Origin: a virus
Length of the DNA: 35,432 nt
Virus record (IMG/VR): IMGVR_UViG_3300031758_000265
Location: 1 to 35,432 of that record
Direction: 5' to 3' (one strand)
The first letter of the stretch is position 1. Every line of letters begins with the position of its first letter. Below, one piece after another: positions 1-7,996 of this stretch. The translations under genes were made by a program, and so were the position numbers. The notes below the pieces were generated by a model, which saw only the letters and a program-made list of their open reading frames with translations, had not been told where the DNA came from and searched no databases.

Positions 1-166
1 CGAGGTAGAGATCGATCAGGGCCGCGAGGGAAGCCTAAGCCTTGATGAACCGCGCAAGTCGCTGGCCGTCAGTCCAAGCGATGAGGTGCTGAAAAATAAG
101 GCAGATGAGGCAAGGAAATCTAACCTGAATAGGTCTGGGAAGGGGCATAACCAGCGGCTGGCGATT
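1..166. repeat. Terminal direct repeat, left copy
   Basis: These 166 bases match the last 166 bases of the window except at positions 7, 10, 13, 37 and 40. All five differences fall on third codon positions of the primase-helicase frame and leave the protein unchanged. The overlap shows that the contig is circular or circularly permuted. The synonymous differences suggest that the two ends come from slightly different members of a phage population rather than from random sequencing error. Confidence 0.95.
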
Positions 167-421
167 GACGCCTTGAAGGAGGCAGTTAATGCTAAAGGAT
201 TGCATTGGAAGGTGTCTGTGGGGGTCAGGAAGGTGGTCAGGTTGGAGGATTGGAGGGCCGCTTTTGCTCAAAAATTAGGCACTGATGACGTGGGAGAGTC
301 GTCCTTTAAGAAGGCTTGGGGCAGGGTCAGGGACGCCGAGAAGCTGCCGTCATGGGTCTGCATAGAGGGTGAAAATGTCTGGGTTGAGGATCAAAGCCGT
401 GATAGAAGTGAGAATTTCTAG
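2..421 (+). CDS. Primase-helicase, C-terminal part (continues from the right end)
   Basis: This is the C-terminal end of the gene that starts at 33561. Its first 55 codons duplicate the right end, and codons from 167 on supply 84 further residues before the TAG at 419-421. The joined protein would be 708 residues. The tail is rich in Lys, Arg and Trp and has no motif I recognise; in this family the region after the helicase core often carries a small DNA-binding domain. The frame stays open for 51 more codons after the TAG, to a TAA at 575-577, through the GGACAAAT repeats. TAG also ends the endolysin gene, so there is no sign of general stop reassignment. Readthrough or a recent nonsense change is possible but unproven. 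Confidence 0.85.
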   Translation, partial: EVEIDQGREGSLSLDEPRKSLAVSPSDEVLKNKADEARKSNLNRSGKGHNQRLAIDALKEAVNAKGLHWKVSVGVRKVVRLEDWRAAFAQKLGTDDVGESSFKKAWGRVRDAEKLPSWVCIEGENVWVEDQSRDRSENF

Positions 422-423
422 TT

Positions 424-543
424 GGGGACAAATCGGGACAAATGGGGGACAAATGGGCGCGATTTGTCCCACGGAAAAAGAGGGGACAAATCGGCACAAG
501 GGTATACCTGTGCCGATTTGTCCTGTCCCAAACCGATCTGTCC
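424..543. repeat. GGACAAAT repeat cluster with a long dyad (candidate iterons)
   Basis: The octamer GGACAAAT occurs at 426-433, 436-443, 447-454 and 484-491 on the + strand, and as ATTTGTCC at 462-469 and 516-523. The first three are 10 and 11 bases apart, about one helical turn. A perfect 15-base inverted repeat (484-498 with 509-523) encloses GGTATACC, itself a palindrome (501-508). There is no T-run, so a simple terminator is unlikely. Position directly after the primase-helicase suggests binding sites for a replication or regulatory protein. It occupies most of the gene-free stretch 422-580. Confidence 0.7.
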
Positions 544-580
544 AGATAAGTCAGTAGATACTAACGTAGAGGATTAAAAT

Positions 581-1330
581 ATGTCTGTGAAGATGAGGGG
601 AGCAGGTAAACGGTCAGGGCAGATTCCGGGTGCTCTGGCGGTTCAGTATCCTGAGAGTGAGTTCTCCAGATTGCAGAGGGCGAAGATCGTGGAGGTCGAT
701 CTGGCGCAGGTTCAGCATGAGGAAAAATGGGGCATCGGGAGGGTGATTACTTTAGTTCCTAGTGAGTTTCGGGTGAAGTTCTACGCGCAGTCGGAGAGGA
801 TCTGGGCGGCGCAAGAAGCAAGGGATGAGAGCAAGTTCATCGCGGCGTGCGATGGCATGGTCCGGGCCTACAAGGCGATGAGCGATTGGGCAAGCGCCGA
901 AGGCATCGAGCCCATCACGAAGGTCCATGCAATTGAAGCGGATACCCATCTCGGTATCATGGTCATAGTCAAGGATGAGGCTGATGCGGTTCAGTACCAA
1001 GCACTGCGCCAGGATGTGCGTCAGGTCTGGATGGTTGCCGAGATCGTTGAGCTGGTCAAGGCAGGGATCGGACAGGCGATCTGGGAGATGAAGGAGCAAC
1101 TGCCAGTTCGCGGTACCGTTGTTGCGGTGCAGCAGGATTCGGCAGCGCGTTCGGCAGATTCGGCAGAAGGGTTCTGCAACAGCGCAGGCGATGGCAAGAA
1201 GGCCGCTGGCGAAGCAGTGGGCCGCGTGGGGGCGTCAGGGTTTGAGGATCTGGAAAATGACATAGACCTTGATGAGCCAGTTAAGTTCCCTAAAATGTTC
1301 AAACTGCCGAAGTCGGCAAAGGAGAAGTGA
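581..1330 (+). CDS. Hypothetical phage protein, 249 aa
   Basis: I do not recognise this protein. It is soluble-looking, with no signal peptide or membrane segment. Residues about 75-185 are mostly helical and acidic; residues 190-225 are Ser/Ala/Gly-rich and look like a linker; the end is Lys/Pro-rich. The ATG is preceded by an AGAGGA ribosome-binding site about eight bases upstream. It follows the GGACAAAT repeats and lies between the primase-helicase and terminase genes, so it could belong to replication or to the start of packaging. The next small gene begins two bases after its TGA. Confidence 0.75.
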   Translation: MSVKMRGAGKRSGQIPGALAVQYPESEFSRLQRAKIVEVDLAQVQHEEKWGIGRVITLVPSEFRVKFYAQSERIWAAQEARDESKFIAACDGMVRAYKAMSDWASAEGIEPITKVHAIEADTHLGIMVIVKDEADAVQYQALRQDVRQVWMVAEIVELVKAGIGQAIWEMKEQLPVRGTVVAVQQDSAARSADSAEGFCNSAGDGKKAAGEAVGRVGASGFEDLENDIDLDEPVKFPKMFKLPKSAKEK

Positions 1331-1332
1331 CC

Positions 1333-1425
1333 ATGAAGGGCTTTATTGAGCGTTTGAGGCGATTTTGCAGCGACCTGAAGGGTAGGGTGCTTGGGGCGCT
1401 GAAAAGGTCTGGGAGGGGCGGTTAA
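1333..1425 (+). CDS. Small basic peptide, 30 aa
   Basis: A 30-codon frame starting MKGFIERLRRF, with about nine Arg/Lys residues and an amphipathic N-terminal half. It starts two bases after the preceding TGA, and its TAA overlaps the ATG of the terminase small subunit (TAATG). This tight coupling is the main reason to call it. No family is recognised. It may be a real micro-protein or only a frame that keeps ribosomes moving into the terminase gene. Confidence 0.45.
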   Translation: MKGFIERLRRFCSDLKGRVLGALKRSGRGG

Positions 1426-1874
1426 TGGCTGGAACGCCTAAGTTTCACTCCGACATGAAGATGCTCTCAAAGATCCCCGAAGACATGATCTGGTCAATGA
1501 TCGAGGCCGGGAAAACATACACCGAGATCTGCTTGGAGATGGGAATTAGCCGCAAGGCGCTCGAACGCTGGATTGACGAGACAGATCCTGATGGAGATAG
1601 AATCGCGCGTGCACGCGCACGAGCGGCTGACGAACTTGTCACAGAGACTCTGGGCATCGCGGATCGCAGCGATCCCGAGCACTCCGCGCACACGCGGGTT
1701 CGCATCCAGGCTCGCCAGTGGGTCGCGGAACGCTGGAACCGCAAGGCTTATGGCACCCAAAGCGGCCCGTCGATCACGCTGAACATCCAAGACCTGCGCC
1801 TGAACGCGCTGCGGCACGCCGAGGTGGTCGAGGACTTATCCACAGATGTGACGCCTAAGTTATCCACAAATTGA
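1425..1874 (+). CDS. Terminase small subunit (TerS)
   Basis: A 149-residue protein that would recognise phage DNA and recruit the large terminase. Residues about 27-52 form a helix-turn-helix (KTYTEICLEMGISRKALERW). They are followed by the charged helical stretch RARARAADELV and the segment RVRIQARQWVAERWNRKAYG, typical of phage TerS proteins with an oligomerising middle. The TerS call is supported by the large subunit being the next gene. The C-terminal codons contain two perfect DnaA boxes (TTATCCACA), giving LST in the protein each time. The start overlaps the preceding TAA by one base. Confidence 0.82.
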   Translation: MAGTPKFHSDMKMLSKIPEDMIWSMIEAGKTYTEICLEMGISRKALERWIDETDPDGDRIARARARAADELVTETLGIADRSDPEHSAHTRVRIQARQWVAERWNRKAYGTQSGPSITLNIQDLRLNALRHAEVVEDLSTDVTPKLSTN

Positions 1875-2049
1875 CGTTTCGCGCATCGCGTTGCTCAAGA
1901 ATGCAGCAAAACAGGGGTCTGGCGCCTGTTACGACTTAACATAATGGATATCGTGCGAAGTGTTTTCTGTAAGTCTCGCGTAAGTAATGAATGAAATCAA
2001 CGACTTAGGCGCAATCCACAGGACGCGCAGATGCGGAAAGTTATCCACA
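1836..2049 (+). promoter_or_regulatory. Cluster of three perfect DnaA boxes (candidate origin)
   Basis: TTATCCACA, the strict bacterial DnaA-box consensus, occurs at 1836-1844, 1860-1868 and 2041-2049, all in the same orientation. A weaker CAATCCACA lies at 2012-2020. A given nonamer is expected about 0.27 times on both strands of a 35 kb sequence, so three within 214 bases is far from chance. The stretch 1920-2010 between the boxes is comparatively AT-rich and could serve as an unwinding element. The phage encodes no DNA polymerase, so recruiting host DnaA would fit. Function is inferred. Confidence 0.6.
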
Positions 2050-2287
2050 CCCTCGAGCGCCTGGCCGCGCTGGGGCTGCGGCCTCGGCCAGCGGCCGGCG
2101 CGGCGACCCCCCCCGGTCAGCGCGCGGCGGGGGCGAGGCTGCGGCGGCGCCCCGCGCCTACCGATCCCACAGATCCACGATCCCCGACCTCCGGATGACT
2201 TCCGGATGACCTCCGGACGACTTCCGGATAAACCTCCGGATGCCCCATAATCGCACCACCCCACCCCATCCCCCATCGCGGTAAACC
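1875..2287. other. Gene-free gap between TerS and TerL
   Basis: This 413-base gap contains no convincing gene. Its left part (1920-2010) is AT-richer than the surroundings, then comes the third DnaA box. About 2060-2160 is extremely GC-rich with several overlapping GC hairpins and a C8 run at 2107-2114. The right part holds the TCCGGA array. Open frames can be drawn here on both strands, but they are low-complexity by-products of the GC-rich sequence. The gap is a natural place for a replication origin, a packaging (pac or cos) site, or both. I see no clear sigma70 promoter in it. Confidence 0.7.
2190..2240. repeat. Five TCCGGA palindromes at 11-12 base spacing
   Basis: TCCGGA occurs at 2190-2195, 2201-2206, 2212-2217, 2223-2228 and 2235-2240, giving steps of 11, 11, 11 and 12 bases. 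The surrounding bases are partly repeated too (CCGGATGACTT and CCGGATGACCT types). The phasing puts each palindrome on nearly the same face of the helix, as expected for sites bound by an oligomeric protein. The array ends about 48 bases before the TerL start, and TerS is the adjacent upstream gene, so a TerS (pac) site or a regulator site is the simplest idea. Confidence 0.65.
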
Positions 2288-3724
2288 GTGTCAGCCAAAA
2301 AAAATTTAGAAATCCCGATTCATCAAAACCCGTTTGTCGAGTTCGTCAACAGGTATCGCAAGAATCCGGTTTTGTTTGTGCGAGAGGTGCTCAACACGAC
2401 GCCTGATCCGTGGCAGATAGAGTTTCTCAATCACATCGCGGCGAACAATAGGAGGATCAGCGTCCGTAGCGGCCACGGGGTTGGTAAATCAACAGCGGCC
2501 GCGTGGGCCATGATCTGGTATTTGTTCCTGCGATTCCCGGTGAAGATTGTCGTCACGGCACCGACCAGCAGCCAGTTGTATGACGCGCTCTTCGCGGAAG
2601 TGAAGCGTTGGGTGAAGGTGTTGCCGCAGACGTTGCAGGATCAGCTTGAGGTCAAGCAGGACAGGATTGAACTCAAGGATGCGAATAATGAGGGTTTTAT
2701 ATCGGCAAGGACGAGCCGCGCAGAGCAGCCCGAGGCGTTGCAGGGTGTACACAGCGACAACGTGATGCTGGTGGCTGATGAGGCTAGTGGTATACCGGAG
2801 CAGGTGTTCGAGGCTGCGGCGGGTTCCATGTCGGGTCACAGCGCGGTGACGCTGCTGCTGGGAAACCCTGTGAGGAGTAGCGGTTTCTTTTTTGACACGC
2901 ACAACCGTCTCTCACAAGACTGGGTGACGATGAAGGTAAGCTGCGAGGACTCGCCGCGCGTGAGCGCGGCCTACATTGATGAGATGAAGAGCCGTTACGG
3001 CGAGGAGAGCAATGCGTACCGGATTCGCGTCCTTGGCGAGTTTCCGCGCAGCGACGACGACACGGTGATCCCGATGGAGTTGCTTGAGATGGCGATGGCG
3101 CGCGATGTGTCCCCCAGCGCGCACGCGCCCATTGTGTGGGGTTTGGATGTGGCGCGTTTTGGGAGTGATCGCAGCGCGCTGTGCAAGCGCCAGGGTAACG
3201 CGATCCTGGAGCCGATTAAGACTTGGAAGAACTTGGATCTGATGCAGTTGACGGGTGCAGTGGTGGCTGAGTACGAGGTTCTAATGCCGAGCCAGCGCCC
3301 AAGAGAGATCTTGGTGGACAGCATTGGGTTGGGTGCTGGCGTGGTAGATCGGTTGAGGGAGCTTAATCTGCCTGCTCGCGGGATCAATGTGTCGGAGTCA
3401 CCTGCAATGGGTACGACGTATAGGAATCTGAAGGCTGAGTTATGGCACAAGGCCAAGGCGTGGCTTGAGGCGCGGGACTGCTGGATGCCCAAGGATGAGC
3501 TATTGGTGGCCGAGTTGGCGACGGTGAGGTACAGCTTCACCAGCAGCGGGAAGATTCAGATTGAGGGTAAGGACGAGATCAGGAAGCGCGGCCTGGCGTC
3601 TCCTGATAGGGCTGATGCGTTTTGCTTGACGTTTGCTGGAGATGCGGTGATTGGGGCGTATGGGTCGAGCGCGAGCAGCAAGTGGAGTCAACCTTTACGC
3701 AGGAATATTCCGCGTGTAGCATGA
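2288..3724 (+). CDS. Terminase large subunit (TerL)
   Basis: A 478-residue ATP-driven DNA packaging motor with a nuclease domain. Walker A is SGHGVGKST (61-69) and Walker B is MLVADEASG (160-168, acidic pair D164/E165). The C-terminal RNase H-like nuclease has candidate acidic residues D287 (GLDVARFGSD), D344 (ILVDSIGLGAG) and D443 (PDRADAF). Length and order are normal for the family. The start is GTG with no strong ribosome-binding site; the reading continues from residue SAKKN without a nearby upstream alternative. It acts at the portal of the prohead and begins the head-assembly gene run. Confidence 0.95.
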   Translation: MSAKKNLEIPIHQNPFVEFVNRYRKNPVLFVREVLNTTPDPWQIEFLNHIAANNRRISVRSGHGVGKSTAAAWAMIWYLFLRFPVKIVVTAPTSSQLYDALFAEVKRWVKVLPQTLQDQLEVKQDRIELKDANNEGFISARTSRAEQPEALQGVHSDNVMLVADEASGIPEQVFEAAAGSMSGHSAVTLLLGNPVRSSGFFFDTHNRLSQDWVTMKVSCEDSPRVSAAYIDEMKSRYGEESNAYRIRVLGEFPRSDDDTVIPMELLEMAMARDVSPSAHAPIVWGLDVARFGSDRSALCKRQGNAILEPIKTWKNLDLMQLTGAVVAEYEVLMPSQRPREILVDSIGLGAGVVDRLRELNLPARGINVSESPAMGTTYRNLKAELWHKAKAWLEARDCWMPKDELLVAELATVRYSFTSSGKIQIEGKDEIRKRGLASPDRADAFCLTFAGDAVIGAYGSSASSKWSQPLRRNIPRVA

Positions 3725-3745
3725 CGCAAATTAAGGAGTAACCCT

Positions 3746-3916
3746 ATGAAGATGACCAAAGCTGAGAAGAAGATTGGTAAGGTATACAGCGAGTACAAGT
3801 CCGGTAAGCTGCACAGCGGGTCTAAGAAGGGGCCGGTTGTGAAGAATCCCAAGCAGGCGATCGCCATTGCTTTGTCCGAGGCCGGCAAGAGCAAACCGAT
3901 GAAGCGAGGCAAATGA
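3746..3916 (+). CDS. Small basic phage protein, DUF6496-like, 56 aa
   Basis: A Lys-rich 56-residue protein with the pattern KVYSEYKSGKLHSGSKKG followed by VKNPKQAIAIALSEAG, which I recognise as the DUF6496 type found in many phage head modules. Role unknown; small basic proteins of this kind may bind DNA or virion acidic surfaces. It has an AAGGAG ribosome-binding site seven bases before the ATG, and its TGA overlaps the next ATG. It sits between TerL and the portal. Confidence 0.8.
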   Translation: MKMTKAEKKIGKVYSEYKSGKLHSGSKKGPVVKNPKQAIAIALSEAGKSKPMKRGK

Positions 3917-4401
3917 TGGCTGAGATGATGGAAAAGGAAGGCGAGGAGATGTCCTGCCCGATGGCGACTCAGGACATAACGCTGAACCTGAAGAATCGCG
4001 GCAAGGCGATTGACTCTGCGAACTATGGCCCAGAGAACCCAGCGCTCCCGAACACGGGTTACTGGCGGGAGATGGCGAGCCAGTGGGATGTGACGCCGAA
4101 AGAGGCGAAGATGTCGCGTTGCGGTAACTGCGCCGCGTTTAATCAGCAGCCGCAGATGATCCAGTGCATCGCCAAGGGTTTAGGCCCGGAGGGTGATCCT
4201 TGGGCGACCATTGAGGCTGGCGATCTGGGTTACTGCGAGATCTTTGACTTCAAGTGCGCCGCCTCGCGTACCTGCTCGGCGTGGGTTGCTAAGGAGGAAG
4301 GCGAGGACGAAGAGGGCGAAGAGTACGAGGAAGGCGAAGAGGAAGAAGAGTACAAGGGTCAGGTCAACGCTCAGATGGAGGGTGAAGACTATGAAAGCTA
4401 A
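3913..4401 (+). CDS. Cysteine-rich phage protein with acidic tail, 162 aa
   Basis: Cysteines lie at 70, 73, 85, 108, 115 and 121 in the pattern CGNC...QC...GYC...FKCAASRTCSAW. Residues 127-162 are almost all Glu, Asp, Gly and Tyr. Proteins of this type are common beside podovirus portal genes and have no established job that I know. The Cys spacing and aromatic surroundings loosely resemble a high-potential iron-sulphur protein, but that is only a resemblance. The start ATG is doubled (ATGATG) and overlaps the preceding stop. The true start could be either ATG. Confidence 0.8.
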   Translation: MMAEMMEKEGEEMSCPMATQDITLNLKNRGKAIDSANYGPENPALPNTGYWREMASQWDVTPKEAKMSRCGNCAAFNQQPQMIQCIAKGLGPEGDPWATIEAGDLGYCEIFDFKCAASRTCSAWVAKEEGEDEEGEEYEEGEEEEEYKGQVNAQMEGEDYES

Positions 4402-4546
4402 ACCAGCGGGTTTGTACGCCAACATCGCGGCCAAGCGTGAGCGCATCAAGGCCGGCAGCGGCGAGAAGATGAGAAAGCCGGGTTCACCCGGCGCGCCTAC
4501 TGCCAAATCGTTCCGACTAGCGGCCAAGAGCGCCAAGAAGAAATGA
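4391..4546 (+). CDS. Small conserved basic phage protein, 51 aa
   Basis: A 51-residue protein starting MKAKPAGLYANIAAKRERI and containing AGSGEKMRKPGSPGAPTA. I recognise the pattern LYANIxAKRxRIxxGSGEKMRKPGxxGAPT from many small podovirus-type phages, always near the terminase and portal. Function is unknown; the high Lys/Arg content suggests binding to nucleic acid or to an acidic partner such as the preceding protein. I choose the ATG at 4391 because it matches the family N-terminus; the frame runs further upstream inside the previous gene. It overlaps that gene by 11 bases and the next by four. Confidence 0.82.
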   Translation: MKAKPAGLYANIAAKRERIKAGSGEKMRKPGSPGAPTAKSFRLAAKSAKKK

Positions 4547-5244
4547 GGACTGGCATCGCGGTTGCGAGCGTTAAGGGGCGGTGCTTGCCGGTGATGCTGG
4601 CGAGTTGCCGCGAGTATGCGTGGATGCACAAGGTGTATCTGAGGACGCCGATTGACGCTCCGCGCCGCGATGTTTATCGCCAGCTTCGTGGCGTTCCTCG
4701 CAGTTTCGGTGAGGACTACAACGAGGTGATTGACGAGGTGTTTGCCGATGGCAATGATTTTGCCATCGTGGCGAACGATGATGTGGTGCTGACCCCGACC
4801 AGCGTTGAGATGCTGGTGGAGGACTACAGGACGGTTGAGGATGAGTATGGTGACCGAGTTGGCTGGGTCTGCTCGAGGTGCGACGCGGCCAGGCCGATGC
4901 AGAATGTGAGAAGCAATCCGTTCGATGAGTCGATGAATTACTTTCGTTTCCCGTGGGAGTCATGCATTTTGCCGATGGAGGTGATCTCGCCCATCTTTGG
5001 GATTATTTCGCGTGATGCATGGAGGCAGGCCAAGTTTCCCCCATTGAACTGGTACTCGGACGATGTTCACTGCCAGGACTTGGGCGCCAAGGGGTACAAG
5101 CATTTCCTGTCGCGGTCCTATGTTCATCATGTCGGGTCTGACACGACGGGCATGGACGGTGAAAAATTGACATTGGCGTCTGTGCCTTGGATTAGAGAAA
5201 ATAGACCGCAGTATGCAAATCAATGGTTTGGGGTGGAGCAATGA
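4543..5244 (+). CDS. Glycosyltransferase-like protein (GT-A fold, family 2 style)
   Basis: A 233-residue protein that probably transfers a sugar from a nucleotide-sugar donor. Residues 72-83 (DFAIVANDDVVL) give the metal-binding ND-D element after a hydrophobic strand. SDDVHCQDLGAKG (171-183) and YVHHVGSDTT (192-201) resemble the acceptor-side acidic and histidine motifs of GT2-like enzymes. Target unknown: virion protein, DNA or host surface are all possible. It overlaps the preceding gene by ATGA and is followed by a DUF6321-like gene in the same way, so it is co-expressed with the head genes. Confidence 0.7.
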   Translation: MRTGIAVASVKGRCLPVMLASCREYAWMHKVYLRTPIDAPRRDVYRQLRGVPRSFGEDYNEVIDEVFADGNDFAIVANDDVVLTPTSVEMLVEDYRTVEDEYGDRVGWVCSRCDAARPMQNVRSNPFDESMNYFRFPWESCILPMEVISPIFGIISRDAWRQAKFPPLNWYSDDVHCQDLGAKGYKHFLSRSYVHHVGSDTTGMDGEKLTLASVPWIRENRPQYANQWFGVEQ

Positions 5245-5531
5245 AAACACCAGCTTGGCAGCGTAAAGAGGGGCAGAACCCGAAGGGTGGCTTAAATGCT
5301 GCGGGGCGTGCCAGTTTGAAGGCGGCGGGACAAAACATCAAGCCTCCGGTTAAGTCTGGCGACAACCCGCGTCGGGCGTCTTTTTTGGCTCGAATGGGCA
5401 ATATGCCTGGGCCTGAGTATAAAAATGGCGAGCCTACGCGCCTTTTGCTGTCTCTCAAAGCCTGGGGCGCGTCATCGAAGGCAGATGCGCGTGCAAAATC
5501 CAAAGCAATTTCCGCGAGGAACAAGAAATGA
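5241..5531 (+). CDS. Conserved phage protein, DUF6321-like, 96 aa
   Basis: Basic 96-residue protein. The N-terminal PAWQRKEGQNPKGGLNAAGR and the middle NIKPPVKSGDNPRRASFLARM are the hallmark of the DUF6321 type, seen near portal genes in many phages. Function unknown. I take the ATG at 5241, which overlaps the previous TGA (ATGA) and matches the family start, rather than an upstream GTG or ATG. Its own TGA overlaps the portal ATG. Confidence 0.82.
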   Translation: MKTPAWQRKEGQNPKGGLNAAGRASLKAAGQNIKPPVKSGDNPRRASFLARMGNMPGPEYKNGEPTRLLLSLKAWGASSKADARAKSKAISARNKK

Positions 5532-7729
5532 ACATGACCGATCTCCCCCTCAATGTTGACATGGCGGCGCCCGAGCCGATGGACGATGCCGAGCTAGAGG
5601 CTATCGTCAATGGCGAGTTGCAGGACGCGGTGTCCTACATCGACTCGGACATTTCTCCTATACGCGCCAAGGGAACTGAGTATTACCGCGGCGATCCGTT
5701 TGGCAATGAGGAGGATGGCCGCTCGCAGGTTGTAGCGATGGAGGTGCGCGACACGGTTTCGGCCATGATGCCGAGCTTGATGAAGGTGTTCTTCTCCAGT
5801 GAGAATGTTGTCGAGTATGTCCCTCGCGGGCCGGAGGATGAATCCAATGCCCAGCAGGCGACGGACTACGCGAACTTCGTGTTTTCTGCTGACAACAATG
5901 GCTTTATGCAGTCCTACGCGATCTTCAAGGATGCGCTGGTCAGGAAGTGCGGGATTGCTAAGTACTGGTGGGAAGAGACTGAGGACGTCAGGATTGAGGA
6001 GTATTCTGGTCTGGATGACCAGACGGTGCAGGTCTTGATGCAGGAGGATGCCCAGGTCACGATTGTGATGTCCTACCCTGACCCCGCGATCTCGCAGGAG
6101 CAAGTGGCGATGTTGCAGCAGCAAGCTGCGATGGTTGGCGTTGAGGCGCCGCCGCCTCCGATGCTGCACGATGTGCAGATCAAGCGCATCAAGAAGGATG
6201 GCCGCATTCGGATCATGGCGGTGCCGCCCGAGGAGTTGATTATTGATCGCCGCGCTCGCTCATTTGAGGATGCCGGGATCATTGCTCACCGCCAGATGCT
6301 TACGGTGGGCAAGTTGATTGAGATGGGCTACGACATGGAGGAGATCGAGCCGAACCTGTCCTCGACTGATCTGGAGACGAATGACGAGTACCTGGCGCGC
6401 CAGCCCTTATCCACGGGCCTTGGCGCCAATGACTCGATGAATCCAATGCAAAGGAGTCTGCTCTACGTCGAGGCGTATCTGCGGGTGGACTATGACGGTG
6501 ACGGCTTGCCTGAGTTGCGAAAGATCTGCTGCATGGGATCTGGCTACAAGATGATGCGCAACCTGCCGGCGTCATATATTCCGTTCGTCGATTTCCCGTT
6601 TGACCCTGAGCCGCACACTTCGCCAATTGAGGCGATGAGCGTGTTTGATATCACGCACGACATTCAGGAGATCAAGTCGCAGGTGCTGCGCAACACGCTG
6701 GACTCTCTGGCGCAGTCGATCCACCCGCGCACTGCGGTGGTCGAGGGCCAGGTCAACATTGACGATGTGCTGAACAATGAGACGGGTGCTGTGATCCGTA
6801 TGCGCGCGCCCGGTATGGTCCAGCCTTTGGCGCAGCCATTCGTGGGCCAGGCTGGGTACTCGATGCTTGAGTACATGGATCAGGTCAAGGAGGACCGCAC
6901 CGGCATGAGCAAGGCCGCGATGGGTCTGAATGCTGATGCCTTGCAGTCAAGCACGAAGGCTGCGGTGGCGGCGACGATCAGCGCCTCGCAGTCGCGGCTG
7001 GAGTTGACTGCGCGGATCATGGCCGAGGGCATGAAGAAGCTCTTTAAGGGCATCTTGTTCCTGCTGACCACGCATCAGGATAAGCCTCGCATGGTGCGGC
7101 TGCGCAATCAGTGGGTGGCGATTGATCCTCGGGCATGGGATGCCTCGATGGATGTCGCGGTCAACATTGGCCTGGGCAATGGCGACACCAATGAGCGGTT
7201 GCAGGCTCTGATGATGATTTTGCAAAAGCAGGAGCAGATGATTGCTCAGTTTGGTTTTAGCAATCAGGTTGTGACGCCTGCGATGTATACGCGCACGCTG
7301 CAAAGGGTGGTCGAGTTGTCTGGGATGAAGGATGCGTCGCAGTATTTCCAGATGCTGCCGCCTGAATTTCAGGTGCCGCAGGCGCCGCCCAAGCCGACAC
7401 CAGAGGAGGTGCTGGCTCAGGTGCAGGCCGAGTCGATTCAGGCTGATATTCAGAAGAAGGCGGCAGAGTTGGAGCTACAGCGCCAGAAGATGATGCGCGA
7501 TGACGATTTCAGGCGCGATCAGATGTCGCAGGATTTCCTCTTGAAAAAATACGAGTTGGAATTGAAGTATGGCGCCCAGATCAGCAACGCCGAATTGATG
7601 GCGATGCAGAATCTGGACCGTGAGGCAATGCGTCAGCAGACTGCGATGGTGCAGTCTGCGGTGCAGGCAGCGCAGGCGCAGCCGCAGGCTGTACCTGTAC
7701 CCATCAACCTTAATGGAATGGCTCAATGA
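5528..7729 (+). CDS. Portal protein (P22-like / podovirus type)
   Basis: A 733-residue protein forming the dodecameric ring through which DNA is packaged and ejected. The N-terminal region EYYRGDPFGNEEDGRSQVV followed by VRDTVSAMMPSLMKVFFSS is characteristic of this portal group. The core carries DGDGLPELRKI and FPFDPEPHTSPIEAMSVFDI, and residues 630-720 form a long Gln-rich helical C-terminus, as in P22-type portals with a barrel. Length suits the family. An alternative ATG lies six bases downstream. It precedes a small unknown gene and the scaffold, the usual order. Confidence 0.92.
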   Translation: MNMTDLPLNVDMAAPEPMDDAELEAIVNGELQDAVSYIDSDISPIRAKGTEYYRGDPFGNEEDGRSQVVAMEVRDTVSAMMPSLMKVFFSSENVVEYVPRGPEDESNAQQATDYANFVFSADNNGFMQSYAIFKDALVRKCGIAKYWWEETEDVRIEEYSGLDDQTVQVLMQEDAQVTIVMSYPDPAISQEQVAMLQQQAAMVGVEAPPPPMLHDVQIKRIKKDGRIRIMAVPPEELIIDRRARSFEDAGIIAHRQMLTVGKLIEMGYDMEEIEPNLSSTDLETNDEYLARQPLSTGLGANDSMNPMQRSLLYVEAYLRVDYDGDGLPELRKICCMGSGYKMMRNLPASYIPFVDFPFDPEPHTSPIEAMSVFDITHDIQEIKSQVLRNTLDSLAQSIHPRTAVVEGQVNIDDVLNNETGAVIRMRAPGMVQPLAQPFVGQAGYSMLEYMDQVKEDRTGMSKAAMGLNADALQSSTKAAVAATISASQSRLELTARIMAEGMKKLFKGILFLLTTHQDKPRMVRLRNQWVAIDPRAWDASMDVAVNIGLGNGDTNERLQALMMILQKQEQMIAQFGFSNQVVTPAMYTRTLQRVVELSGMKDASQYFQMLPPEFQVPQAPPKPTPEEVLAQVQAESIQADIQKKAAELELQRQKMMRDDDFRRDQMSQDFLLKKYELELKYGAQISNAELMAMQNLDREAMRQQTAMVQSAVQAAQAQPQAVPVPINLNGMAQ

Positions 7730-7983
7730 GTGATGAAGAAGCGGTAAGGAAAGGAAGGAAGGCGCAGCAGGTACTGGAGGACGAGACTTTGGTTGCTGCA
7801 TTGACGAAGTTGGAGAACGATCAGCTTTGGGTGTTCAAGTCAACGCGAGCAGATGAGACGGCAAAGCGCGAGCAATGCTGGGCGATGCTCAGGGCGATTG
7901 AGAATTTGAAGACTGAGCTTACAAAGGTGATCGATAACGGCAAGGTGGCGCAGCGCGCCATTGAGCGTGTACAAAAACAGTGA
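7726..7983 (+). CDS. Small helical protein between portal and scaffold, 85 aa
   Basis: An 85-residue, highly charged, all-helical protein without membrane segments. It contains DQLWVFKSTRADETAKREQCW and a C-terminal stretch that reads like a short coiled coil. Small proteins like this often sit between portal and scaffold genes in podoviruses; their role is unknown to me. It overlaps the portal stop (ATGA), and the scaffold starts 13 bases after it. Probably an assembly helper or minor virion part. Confidence 0.75.
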   Translation: MSDEEAVRKGRKAQQVLEDETLVAALTKLENDQLWVFKSTRADETAKREQCWAMLRAIENLKTELTKVIDNGKVAQRAIERVQKQ

Positions 7984-7996
7984 AGGAATTTGACCA